A stretch of DNA of 64,000 bases from JACZST01 sp964195155. GTDB taxonomy: Bacteria > Actinomycetota > Acidimicrobiia > Spongiisociales > UBA5794. Under the pieces are notes generated by a model that searched no databases, was not told the DNA's origin, and was given only the letters and a program-made list of their open reading frames with translations. Each line of letters opens with the position of its first letter. Position 1 is the first letter of the stretch. The stretch is from assembly GCA_964195155.1 (NCBI GenBank), contig CAXMOP010000115.1:1-64000 (forward strand), given 5' to 3'. Made by a program: the position numbers and the translations under genes. Shown in pieces: positions 34,789 through 42,578 of this stretch.

Positions 34789-35466
34789 TCACAGGCCGCC
34801 GCCGGTGAGGGCCCGGCCGACGGTGACGATGCCGAAGCTCACCAGCACCGCCAGGTAGGACAGCCCGGTCGCGGCCATCACCCCCGAGTACCGCGGCTCG
34901 CGGATGGAGAACCAGACACCGGCAAGCAAGAGGGCGCCGAGAACCACCAGAGCGACCCACACCCAGGTCAGGACCGAGCCGGTGAGGGCAAGGGCGCCGG
35001 AGAGCACGACCGCAACCGTCTCCCCGCCCAGGGCCACCGCGGCGGACTCATCGAGGTCATACAACGGCCGACGGGGCAGGGTCGGGTCCACCAGGAACCA
35101 ATGCCCGAGGAGCATTTCGGATGTCACACCGCCGAGCAGCATCGTGCCCGTCGCCAGCAACACGATCGCCAGGAGCCCGGGCTCGTATCCAGCCAGCAAC
35201 AGCAGTGCGGCGGCCAGGATGAACAACGTGCGCGAGGCAAGAGCCTGTTTGGCGGCTACCGCCCCACCGACGGCAAGTACCGCGGCAACCCAAGCGAGCG
35301 TACCGACCCCGGCGAGAGCAGCAAGGGCCGCAAGCGCTGCGGTAACCGAACCCGCCAGCCACACATAGCCGGGACCCACCACCCGCCATTGGACGACGAG
35401 TGCGGTACCGGCGGCGACCCCGGCTCCCCACATGATGAAGAGCAGCTCCGGACCGAGCTCGATCAC
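34789..35466 (-). CDS. Multi-pass membrane protein of unknown function
   Basis: A 225-aa protein with about seven hydrophobic helices and one conserved-looking loop, LLGHWFLVDPTLPRRPLYDL. No catalytic motif is recognised. The GTG start at 35466 overlaps the transketolase stop (GTGA), so it is translated with transketolase. It lies 26 bp before the cobalamin adenosyltransferase gene, so the set transketolase - membrane protein - adenosyltransferase - pepA may be one operon. Confidence 0.72.
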   Translation of the reverse strand: MIELGPELLFIMWGAGVAAGTALVVQWRVVGPGYVWLAGSVTAALAALAALAGVGTLAWVAAVLAVGGAVAAKQALASRTLFILAAALLLLAGYEPGLLAIVLLATGTMLLGGVTSEMLLGHWFLVDPTLPRRPLYDLDESAAVALGGETVAVVLSGALALTGSVLTWVWVALVVLGALLLAGVWFSIREPRYSGVMAATGLSYLAVLVSFGIVTVGRALTGGGL

Positions 35467-37412
35467 TCGCCGAGCCAGGCGGCGATGCGTTGCGCCACCG
35501 CCTCGGGCGTGAACCCCCATTCGGCTGCGATCACCGTCCACGGAGCCGAGGCGCCGAAGTGGTCGATCCCGATGCGCAACCCGTCCGTTCCGGCGAATTC
35601 TGCCCAGCCGAAGGTCGCCGCCGCCTCCAGGGTGGCGACCGGCATCGTCTCAGGGAGTACCTCAGCGCGGTATTCATCCTCCTGTTCGGCAAACGCCTCC
35701 CAGCACGGCATCGACACGACCCTGATCGAAATGCCATCGGCGGCGAGCAACTCGGTCGCCCGCTCGGCAAGCTGCACCTCTGACCCGGTGGCGACGAGGG
35801 TGGCGTCGGTGCCGTCGCGCCGGATGTACGCACCCCGCCGTACCAGCTCGCGATCGGGTTCCACCGCCGGGACGGGGAGATTCTGCCTGGTCAGCGCCAT
35901 CGCGGTGGGGCCGTCGGTTCGGCCGATCGCCATCTCCCAACCCACTGCGACCTCGGTGGGATCGGCGGGTCTGATCACCCACAGATTTGGCATTGCCCGC
36001 AGCGAGGCGAGGTGCTCGATCGGCTGGTGGGTCGGGCCGTCCTCGCCGAGGAACACTGAGTCGTGGGTCCAGATCCAGATCGAGGGCGCCCCCATGAGGG
36101 CGGACAGCCGCACCGAGGCCCGCATGTAGTCCGAGAAGATGAGAAAGGTTCCGCCGTAGCAGCGGAGCCCGCCGTGGAGGTTGATCCCGTTGACCACCGC
36201 CCCCATGGCGTGCTCACGGACCCCGAACTTGAGGTTTCTTCCCTCGGGGTGGGCAGCCGAGAAGTCTCCGGAGCCATCGATCTGGGTGTTGTTCGACGGC
36301 GTCAGGTCGGCCGACCCGCCGACGAGGCCGGGCATCGCCGCAGCAAGTTGCTGGATCACCGCGCCGGAGGCGCTCCTGGTTGCTACCGATCCCTCGAACG
36401 ACGGCGTGGCGAGGGTCACCGGGCCCGGATCGAAATACGAATCCGATCGCTGCTCGAGGTCAGGATCGGCTTCGAAGGCCTCGGTTCGCCGCTGTTCCCA
36501 CGCCCGTCTCGCCGCCCTCCCCCGGTCCATGCCGACACGGAACCATTCGTAGACCTCGTCGGGGACCACGAATGGCGGGTACTCCCAGTCATACTCCTCG
36601 CGGACGAGCTTGACCTCGTCGACGCCGAGCGGGTTGCCGTGCGCCGAGGCGCTGTCCTGCTTGTTCGGTGAGCCGTAGCCGATGTGGGTCTTGGCGACCA
36701 CCAACGACGGACGCTCCTCCCCGTTTGCTTCGGCGATCGCCTGCCGGATCGCCGGGCGATCGTGGCCGTCGACCCCGACCGTGTGCCACCCATAGGCGGC
36801 GAATCGGCCGGCGACGTCCTCGCTGAAGGCCAGCTCGGTCGAACCATCGATCGTGATCGAATTGTCGTCGTACAGGTAGGTGAGCTTGGAGAGGCTCAGG
36901 TGCCCGGCCAGCGAGGCCGCCTCCGAGGCGACGCCCTCCATCAGATCGCCGTCAGAGACAAACGCATAGGTGCGGTGATCGACGAGATCTGCACCAAACT
37001 GGGCACGAAGGTGGCTCTCGGCGATGGCCATGCCAACCGCGGTGGCGAAGCCCTGACCGAGCGGACCGGTGGTGGTCTCGATCCCGATTCCGGGTTCGTA
37101 TTCGGGATGCCCGGCGGTGCGAGACCCAAACTGGCGAAAGTCCTCGAGCTCGTCCATGGCCAGCCCGAAGCCGCTGAGATGCAGCAGCGAGTAGAGCAAC
37201 ATCGATGAATGGCCGTTCGAGAGCACGAAGCGGTCGCGGTCGGGCCAGGTTGGGTCGTCCGGGTCGAGCAGGGTGAACTCGGACCACAACACCGCGGCGA
37301 GGTCCGCCATCCCCATCGGCGCGCCGGGGTGCCCCGATTCGGCACGCTGCACCGCATCCACCGACATCATGCGCATTGCGTCGACGGAGAGCTGTTCGAT
37401 GTCTTTGGCCAA
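35463..37412 (-). CDS. tkt: Transketolase
   Basis: A thiamine-diphosphate enzyme of the pentose phosphate pathway. The 649-aa protein is the usual length. It has SGHPGAPMGMADLAAVLW, the ThDP motif region DGDLMEGVASEAASLAGHL, and the pyrimidine-domain motifs EHAMGAVVNGINLHGG and THDSVFLGEDGPTHQPIEHL. TTG at 37412 is chosen because GAGGAGGAGG lies a few bases upstream and the protein aligns from LAKDIEQLSVDAMRMMS. The longer open frame upstream is not transketolase-like. It is divergent from the six-helix membrane protein. Confidence 0.93.
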   Translation of the reverse strand: MAKDIEQLSVDAMRMMSVDAVQRAESGHPGAPMGMADLAAVLWSEFTLLDPDDPTWPDRDRFVLSNGHSSMLLYSLLHLSGFGLAMDELEDFRQFGSRTAGHPEYEPGIGIETTTGPLGQGFATAVGMAIAESHLRAQFGADLVDHRTYAFVSDGDLMEGVASEAASLAGHLSLSKLTYLYDDNSITIDGSTELAFSEDVAGRFAAYGWHTVGVDGHDRPAIRQAIAEANGEERPSLVVAKTHIGYGSPNKQDSASAHGNPLGVDEVKLVREEYDWEYPPFVVPDEVYEWFRVGMDRGRAARRAWEQRRTEAFEADPDLEQRSDSYFDPGPVTLATPSFEGSVATRSASGAVIQQLAAAMPGLVGGSADLTPSNNTQIDGSGDFSAAHPEGRNLKFGVREHAMGAVVNGINLHGGLRCYGGTFLIFSDYMRASVRLSALMGAPSIWIWTHDSVFLGEDGPTHQPIEHLASLRAMPNLWVIRPADPTEVAVGWEMAIGRTDGPTAMALTRQNLPVPAVEPDRELVRRGAYIRRDGTDATLVATGSEVQLAERATELLAADGISIRVVSMPCWEAFAEQEDEYRAEVLPETMPVATLEAAATFGWAEFAGTDGLRIGIDHFGASAPWTVIAAEWGFTPEAVAQRIAAWLGE

Positions 37413-37527
37413 GTCAACCTCCTCCTCGGCGACGCGCAAGGGTAGGCGGCGGGCGCGGTCGGGCCGCCCGGGCATCGTGCGCGTATGGTTTGTGGAACAT
37501 GAGCCGCGAGCAATCCGAGGTGTTGTG

Positions 37528-38193
37528 ATGACGGCAAAGGGTGGCAACGGTCGGCTTCCCCTCTCCTACCTGACCCTGCGACGGACTTTGGGAATCCTGG
37601 GCATGGCGCTTCCGGTGATTTTGGTGATCGGCGGCCTCATCTTCACCTCCAACAGCGAGATCGAGAACACCATCAGCGACTATTACGACACCATCATGGT
37701 GGGCGTCTTTGTCGGCGTGCTGTTTGCCATTGCCACGTTCATGTTCTCCTACCTCGGCTACGAGATGCCGAACAGGGGACGATTCGAGGCTACCGACAAC
37801 ATCGCCGGCAACCTGGCGGCCCTCTTCGCCGTCCTGGTGGCGCTGTTCCCGACCACCCATTCCGTGCAGTGGGTGCGAGGCGTGCACCTGGCATCGGCGT
37901 TGCTGTTCTTCATGACCCTGGCGTACTTCTCGATCCACTTGTTCACCAAGACCACGCCGGGCGAGACCGCGCAGGGGAGAAAGGCCGATCGGAACCGGAT
38001 CTACCGAGTCTGCGGCTGGGCCATCATCCTGTTCATCGCCCTGATCGCCGTCTACTTCCTGTTCTTCCAGGACACGGGCATCGCCGATCTCAAGCCCGTG
38101 CTCGTGCTCGAGTCACTTGCGCTGTGGGCATTTGGCATCTCCTGGCTGGTCAAGGGCGATACGTTGCTCCAGGACTCACCGCCCGCCCGGTGA
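37528..38193 (+). CDS. Six-helix membrane protein, DUF998-like
   Basis: A 221-aa protein with six hydrophobic segments. NTISDYYDTIMVGVFVGVL, LFPTTHSVQWVRGVHLASA and RNRIYRVCGWAI are motifs shared with a group of conserved membrane proteins of unknown function, often labelled DUF998-like. ATG at 37528 is the start of the hydrophilic lead-in before the first helix. It is the last ordinary chromosomal gene before the accessory island. Confidence 0.72.
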   Translation: MTAKGGNGRLPLSYLTLRRTLGILGMALPVILVIGGLIFTSNSEIENTISDYYDTIMVGVFVGVLFAIATFMFSYLGYEMPNRGRFEATDNIAGNLAALFAVLVALFPTTHSVQWVRGVHLASALLFFMTLAYFSIHLFTKTTPGETAQGRKADRNRIYRVCGWAIILFIALIAVYFLFFQDTGIADLKPVLVLESLALWAFGISWLVKGDTLLQDSPPAR

Positions 38194-38525
38194 GCGCTTC
38201 CGGTCGAGCCTCGAGCCCGAGGCGATCGCCGAACGGCGGATGGCGAGTTGAGGCCCGAGGGCAGCGCGGTATTGCCGGTTCTCGGACGCCGCGACGTGGG
38301 TTGGTGAGCCGGCGCGTGCGTCGTTATGTGCGGTCTGCGCAGACGGTGGAAACCGACGATCTTGCCAGGGGTCAGGGAGCGCATATTGCCGGATATGCGC
38401 TAGCTGATCTTGACGAACCGCTACGGGGAGCGCGAACAGAATGCCGGTTATGTGCGGGTGTCTGGGGGCCTTCTCCGGGCCCCGTCAGAACGAACTAGGG
38501 TGCGTCGACCCGAAGGAGGCCTTCT
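38194..38525. other. 332-bp non-coding stretch at the island edge
   Basis: No gene was found here. It holds one right-end motif of the island palindrome (TCGTTATGTGCGG at 38321-38333), a full element at 38379-38460, a GGGGCC/GGCCCC hairpin at about 38465-38482, and a strong ribosome binding site (GAAGGAGG) for the TTG start at 38526. Confidence 0.7.
38379..38460 (+). repeat. Island palindromic element 1
   Basis: It begins with the perfect inverted repeat GCGCATAT-6 nt-ATATGCGC, followed by TAGCTGATC. About 40 bp later comes the right-end motif TGCCGGTTATGTGCGGGTG. The part GATATGCGCTAGCTG is identical, on the opposite strand, in element 2. Confidence 0.72.
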
Positions 38526-39662
38526 TTGTCGAACTTTGTCCTAGCGCATCTGGGTGGTACTACAGCGCTTACTACTGAGCCGGTCGTCGGGTCATCAGAT
38601 ATTGACCCGAGCGTGGCATTTCTGCCCGGGACCGAGGAGCTCGCCGAAGGTGAGATCCGAGTGTCAATCTTGGGTTCCGGGTTGCCGTGGGTGACCAAGT
38701 CGCAGGCATCCGGATCGGTTCTCATGGAGGTGGGCAATCCCGAAAAGGATGTGCTCGTCTTCGATATGGGAACAGGATCGCTGGCGAACTTCAGCGGTCT
38801 TCAAGTTCCTGTCACAAGCCTGAAGAACGTGTTCTTGAGCCATCTACATGCAGACCACATCTCCGACTACGTCACATTCATGGGCAGCTACGTCAAGGCT
38901 GGACGTCTAGACCCTGTCGAGGTGTGGGGTGGAGCGTCCGACGATCCCACATTGGGCCTTGCGACTTTCGTGGACCACATTCAGCGAGCCCTCGCGTGGG
39001 ACCAGGCCTCAATCGAGGGATATGTACCTACTACCGGAGGACATGCCACCGCTCACGAAGTTCCATACGACAGGACTGAGGTGATCTACGAGCGCAATGG
39101 CGTAACCATCACTTCGTTCCCAGTCATCCACGTCCTCAACGGTGCGGTGGGTTTCCGCGTCGATTACGGCGGGCAGTCCGTCGTGTTCTCTGGCGACACC
39201 CTCCCAACGATGACGCTTGTTGAGGCCTCTCAGAATTGTGATCTCCTGATCCACGAGGCAGCCCTTCCCGCCGAGCTGTTTGCCGAGTTGTACAGCTTCC
39301 CGATCGAGCAGGCGCGGATGGTCATCAATGAAGGCCACACCCCCGCCAACGCTGCTGGAATGGTGTTCGACATGGTGACGCCGCGAATGGCAGCCATGTG
39401 GCACACGGCCGTTGTAGACAAGTACGTCGATCCTTTCTTTGAGTCTCTCCGCACGACGTACTCCGGGCCGGCAACGCTGTGCCAGGACCTAACCGTGTTC
39501 AACGTCACGGCCGACGCCGTCACCGCCCGCCAAGCGACCATCGATTGGACCCAACAGGCGGTCGTAGGCGAATCCGATACCGCCCGGTCCTACGCAGAGC
39601 GGCGTCCCAGCCCGACATGGTTCGCCGACGCATATATCGACTGGCAGTCAAAACTCGGCTAA
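38526..39662 (+). CDS. MBL-fold metallohydrolase, GntH/RNase Z-like
   Basis: A 378-aa metallo-beta-lactamase-fold enzyme. It has the metal motif SHLHADHISD, GDTLPTMTLVEASQNCDLLI with HEA downstream, and a late histidine in AAMWHTAV. The opening VSILGSGLPWVTKSQASGSV and LFSHLHADH-type order resemble a group that includes GntH of guanitoxin clusters; the reaction here is unknown. TTG at 38526 follows GAAGGAGG. Base composition is clearly less GC-rich than in genes outside the island, a sign of transfer. It is bounded on both sides by the island palindromic elements. Confidence 0.82.
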   Translation: MSNFVLAHLGGTTALTTEPVVGSSDIDPSVAFLPGTEELAEGEIRVSILGSGLPWVTKSQASGSVLMEVGNPEKDVLVFDMGTGSLANFSGLQVPVTSLKNVFLSHLHADHISDYVTFMGSYVKAGRLDPVEVWGGASDDPTLGLATFVDHIQRALAWDQASIEGYVPTTGGHATAHEVPYDRTEVIYERNGVTITSFPVIHVLNGAVGFRVDYGGQSVVFSGDTLPTMTLVEASQNCDLLIHEAALPAELFAELYSFPIEQARMVINEGHTPANAAGMVFDMVTPRMAAMWHTAVVDKYVDPFFESLRTTYSGPATLCQDLTVFNVTADAVTARQATIDWTQQAVVGESDTARSYAERRPSPTWFADAYIDWQSKLG

Positions 39663-39666
39663 TCAG

Positions 39667-39748
39667 CCGCACATAACGGCACATAGTGGGCGGTCGCCTC
39701 CAGCTAGCGCATATCGGCACATATGCGCATATGTGTCGATTGGGCGGG
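39667..39748 (-). repeat. Island palindromic element 2
   Basis: Read on the minus strand it begins CCGCCCA, passes a 24-bp near-perfect palindrome (CGACACATAT-GCGC-ATATGTGCCG), then GATATGCGCTAGCTG, and ends TGCCGTTATGTGCGGCTG. It lies between the convergent MBL-fold and PH-like genes and starts 4 bp after the MBL stop. The remaining bases to 39840 hold nothing I recognise. Confidence 0.75.
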
Positions 39749-39840
39749 GGATTGGGTGCGTGTCTATGAAGCGCGAAGCGGCGCTGTGGACGTTTGCCGA
39801 GTCCGACGATTGAGTCGGGTCTTCTGTGGGTGAGTGGCGG

Positions 39841-40155
39841 TCAGCCCACCTCGACGTATTCCGAAATTGTCTTCATGAACTCGTCGGGGTCATCTGGGGT
39901 GACCGTGGCCCGTAGACGGCCGCCAGCATCTATCGCAATCCCCGTGGTCTTGTGTCGGCGTGCAGTGTCCCAGTTATACCAGTTCGACCATCCGCCCGGA
40001 CCGAGTCCTATGACCCTCCACCGCCCGCCGAATCCCATCTCAAACACCTCGACTGATCGAATCTCGCCGTACGGAACCCGCTTCTCGCCCAATAGCCCGT
40101 AGCGAGCGATCGTGATACCCGTGTCATCGGCTCGCACCGTGTTGTCCTCATACAT
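39841..40155 (-). CDS. Small PH-like domain protein
   Basis: A 104-aa protein with the beta-strand pattern of bacterial PH domains (GITIARYGLLGEKRVPYGEI, RSVEVFEMGF, TGIAIDAGGRLRATVTPDD) and a C-terminal helix (DPDEFMKTISEYV). It has no membrane segment. I do not know a specific function. It is a single-gene unit in the island, with palindromic elements downstream (39667-39748) and upstream (40294-40360). A possible leaderless promoter, TTGATA with TACTCT, lies just upstream of the ATG. Confidence 0.75.
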   Translation of the reverse strand: MYEDNTVRADDTGITIARYGLLGEKRVPYGEIRSVEVFEMGFGGRWRVIGLGPGGWSNWYNWDTARRHKTTGIAIDAGGRLRATVTPDDPDEFMKTISEYVEVG

Positions 40156-40293
40156 CAGCCGCAGAGTATTGACACACTCGTCGTATCAACACCGCCGCTG
40201 TCGCCGGTCGAATGAGCCACATCTCAATCGGGCGCGGCGGACTCACGAGGCCCAGACGCCCTCCGTCAGACAGTTCGGATTGAGAAGGCCCCC

Positions 40294-40360
40294 CCATAAC
40301 CGGCAATATGGGCGGTTTCGCCCGGCGGGTCGGGTAGCGCATATGTGCCGATATGGGCGG
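40294..40360 (-). repeat. Island palindromic element 3
   Basis: On the minus strand it starts directly after the RidA stop codon: CCGCCCATAT-CGGCAC-ATATGCGC, a 21-bp middle with its own GC hairpin, then CCGCCCATATTGCCGGTTAT followed by GGGGGGG. The two halves are similar and each is nearly self-complementary, so the whole 67 bp is an imperfect long palindrome. The remaining 40156-40293 hold the PH gene promoter region. Confidence 0.78.
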
Positions 40361-40819
40361 CTATTGGATCTCGACGATCGCCTCGATCTCTACCGGTATG
40401 TTCATTGGAAGCGATCCAAGTCCGACCGCTGAACGTGCATGCCGTCCAGCCTCGCCGAATACGTCCGCCAGTAGATCAGAGCACCCGTTGATGACAGCCG
40501 GGTGATCAGTGAAATCGGTCGTGCAATTCACCATCCCCAGCACCTTGACTACCCTTACGACCTCGTCAAGCGAACCGAGATTCTTTCGAAGCGTCGCAAG
40601 CAAGCCAAGGCATGTGACTCGTGCCGCCTCGCTAGCTTCATCGGTATCGAGGTCCTCTCCAACCTTGCCGGTCATCCACGACCCGTCGGCGCGCATCGGG
40701 CCATGACCGGACGTGTAGGCGAGGTTCCCCGTTCGCACAAACGTGACATAGGACGCAATCGGATCGGGAGGTGAGGGCAACACCAAACCGAGTTCCTTGA
40801 GTCGAGCCTCCGCCGACAT
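40361..40819 (-). CDS. RidA/YjgF-family protein
   Basis: A 152-aa Rid-family protein of the longer type (LAYTSGHGPMRADGSWMTGK, GLLATLRKNLGSLDEVVRVV, HARSAVGLGSLPMNIPVEIE, AIVEI). RidA deaminates reactive enamine/imine intermediates. The catalytic arginine that contacts the substrate carboxylate in RidA is normally followed by a pattern like RxxVxVxxLPxxxxVEI; here RSAVGLGSLPMNIPVEI retains it. It is a single-gene unit in the island, with an element abutting its stop codon and another 87 bp upstream. Confidence 0.87.
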   Translation of the reverse strand: MSAEARLKELGLVLPSPPDPIASYVTFVRTGNLAYTSGHGPMRADGSWMTGKVGEDLDTDEASEAARVTCLGLLATLRKNLGSLDEVVRVVKVLGMVNCTTDFTDHPAVINGCSDLLADVFGEAGRHARSAVGLGSLPMNIPVEIEAIVEIQ

Positions 40820-40905
40820 CAGACGCTCCTGCCTCTACGAATCCCCCGAGGGTACAGGCCCACGTCTCCCGTCAACATTCTCGGCCGCACCAAGCCACTC
40901 AGAGA

Positions 40906-40932
40906 GCGCATATGTGCCGATATGGGCGGGTG
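40906..40932 (-). repeat. Island palindromic element 4, left half only
   Basis: CCGCCCATAT-CGGCAC-ATATGCGC on the minus strand, starting 8 bp after the stop of the FG-GAP-like gene. The right half seen in elements 1-3 is not recognisable before the RidA start. Confidence 0.72.
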
Positions 40933-40939
40933 TTTGGTG

Positions 40940-42115
40940 TCAGCCGCAGGTGGCCTCGGAGCTGCTACTGACGGTATCGATCCAGTGGACGGATTGTCCG
41001 GTGGCGATGTCGCCTGTGGAGATCGTCCCTGATGCGGTGTATGTCGAGGGGTCGACGTTGAAGGTGTGGCGGTAGTCCGTTTCGTTGCCTGTTGTAGTGA
41101 TGATCCCGGAGAACGTGTCGGTGGGGGCGCGGGATGGGATTTGGCGGTCATCGAGTCGGATGCTGGCGTGTAGGGGGCCGCCCCAGTCTCCCCACGTCAG
41201 GATCACTTGACACTCGCCCGAGCTTGGATCCCTGGACAGTTGGAGTGTTAGTTCAGCTTCGAGGGACGGCTTGTCGTTCAAACTGGCCTGTACGTCGATG
41301 AAGTTGCCTGCCAGCGGTACCAGTCGCGGGTTCCCGTAGAGGAAATCGACGTCGGCAACACCTGGGGTATTGGAGAACCGGAGGAACATGGTGCGAGCGA
41401 ATGGTCTGAAGATGCCCACGGTGTCAGGACCAGGCAGGTCGTCCTTCTGTGCCCAGTCACCGGCGATGATCCTGTCACCAGGATCTCCGTAGTAGAAGGT
41501 GCTATCGGCGATCCCCTGGGTATTCGAGTTCCGGAGGAACACCTGTCCGGTTGATTCGCGGTGGAGACCGACGGTGTCGATGTCGTCGTCGTCGAAGTCG
41601 CCTACGAACGGCTTGTCGAGAGGATTCCCGTAGTAGAACGAGTAGCTGGCCGCGCCCAGACCCTGTTCCCCACTGCCGAGACTGTCGAATATGAAGACTT
41701 GACCCTGCGACGGCCGGTACAGCGACACCGTATCGCACCCGTCCCCGTCGAAATCTCCTGTGATCGGAACGTCACCACGGCTGCCGAGGTAGAACCTGAC
41801 ATCGCCCTCTCCGATCGCGATGTGATTCCGCAGGTACACGTATCCATCCGTCGGTCGGAACATGCCTGGCGTATCCCAGCCATCGCAGTCCCAATCACCG
41901 ACGATCGGGATATCTCCGGGTACGCCGAAGAAGAATCTATAGCTCGAAATCGTCCCGGATTGCTCGTGCTGCTGACGCAGGTACCACAGGCCCGATGTGG
42001 TATCAACCACACCGACGGTGTCCTCGGGCGTCTCGGCCAAAACCGGAGCCGGTAAGGCGAGCCAACCGAGCACGACAATCAACACAAGAGCCGTCACTGT
42101 CACCCTCACCGACAC
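40940..42115 (-). CDS. Exported protein with FG-GAP/VCBS-like repeats
   Basis: A 391-aa secreted protein. A signal sequence (VTVTALVLIVVLGWLALPAP, then VLAETP) is followed by about five repeats of 45-50 residues with the pattern GDWDCDGWDTPGMFRP, YVYLRN and a phenylalanine/tyrosine-glycine turn, as in calcium-binding beta-propeller blades. The last 110 residues form a separate C-terminal domain with one cysteine pair. GTG at 42115 is preferred over the TTG at 42145 because GGAGGG lies a few bases upstream and the signal sequence follows at once. It is a single-gene unit in the island. Function unknown; a surface or secreted role is likely. Confidence 0.72.
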   Translation of the reverse strand: MSVRVTVTALVLIVVLGWLALPAPVLAETPEDTVGVVDTTSGLWYLRQQHEQSGTISSYRFFFGVPGDIPIVGDWDCDGWDTPGMFRPTDGYVYLRNHIAIGEGDVRFYLGSRGDVPITGDFDGDGCDTVSLYRPSQGQVFIFDSLGSGEQGLGAASYSFYYGNPLDKPFVGDFDDDDIDTVGLHRESTGQVFLRNSNTQGIADSTFYYGDPGDRIIAGDWAQKDDLPGPDTVGIFRPFARTMFLRFSNTPGVADVDFLYGNPRLVPLAGNFIDVQASLNDKPSLEAELTLQLSRDPSSGECQVILTWGDWGGPLHASIRLDDRQIPSRAPTDTFSGIITTTGNETDYRHTFNVDPSTYTASGTISTGDIATGQSVHWIDTVSSSSEATCG

Positions 42116-42570
42116 CCCCGGACCCTCCACAATTTCGATCCTCAACGATCACGGATCATACGACTCAGACTATGAGAGGAAACGGACCATGGTTCCCCAT
42201 GACGTCCGGCTCAGCTAGCTCCTAGACGCCGAAGGAAGAGCGATCGCCGAATGGAATGGTGCTGCGGACGACCAGACGCTCGACTCTCTGCTCGAACAGT
42301 CCCTCGGGTGATCAACCCGGCCGAACGCCACCAAACCAATGACCTTCGGCGGCACGTCAAACCTCCGACCACACCCGCCCATAACCGGCAATATGCGCCC
42401 CCTACGTCCCGGTCTCCAGAGGCAGGACCGGGTACAGCACGAACACCGATCACCCGGTCTGAGCGACATCGCCGACATCCACGAGTGCTCTGGAACGGCA
42501 CTTCGGAGTGCGGTCAGTTTCCTTGCATTTCTTCTGGAATCTGTCACCCGCACCGTGTAGGATCGAACAT
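42116..42570. other. 455-bp non-coding stretch with gene remnant and element
   Basis: No intact gene was found here. At 42220-42311 the plus strand reads a 30-codon protein-like fragment (LLDAEGRAIAEWNGAADDQT and LDSLLEQSLG, then TGA) without a start, possibly the tail of a lost gene. At 42371-42397 lies another right-end copy of the island palindrome. The last 50 bp hold the promoter and SOS box of the DUF222-HNH gene. Confidence 0.6.
42371..42397 (-). repeat. Island palindromic element 5, right-end half
   Basis: On the minus strand GCGCATATTGCCGGTTATG is followed by GGCGGGTGTG, matching the right end of element 1 (TGCCGGTTATGTGCGGGTGT). It lies about 250 bp upstream of the FG-GAP-like gene start. 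Confidence 0.7.
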
Positions 42571-42578
42571 ATGTTCGA
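42558..42578 (+). promoter_or_regulatory. LexA (SOS) box over the start codon
   Basis: TCGAACATATGTTCGA at 42563-42578 is a perfect 16-bp palindrome and fits the actinobacterial/Gram-positive SOS box CGAACRNRYGTTCG exactly. A -10-like TAGGAT at 42558-42563 abuts it, and the ATG at 42571 lies inside it. LexA bound here would block transcription of the DUF222-HNH gene, which would therefore be induced by DNA damage. Confidence 0.85.

Noticed and set aside
38313..42400. Firm call of an integron with attC sites
   Set aside because: The ends contain GTTATG and CATAAC but not the full RYYYAAC/GTTRRRY core boxes, each half is itself a palindrome, and no integrase gene is in the window. It is kept only as a hypothesis.
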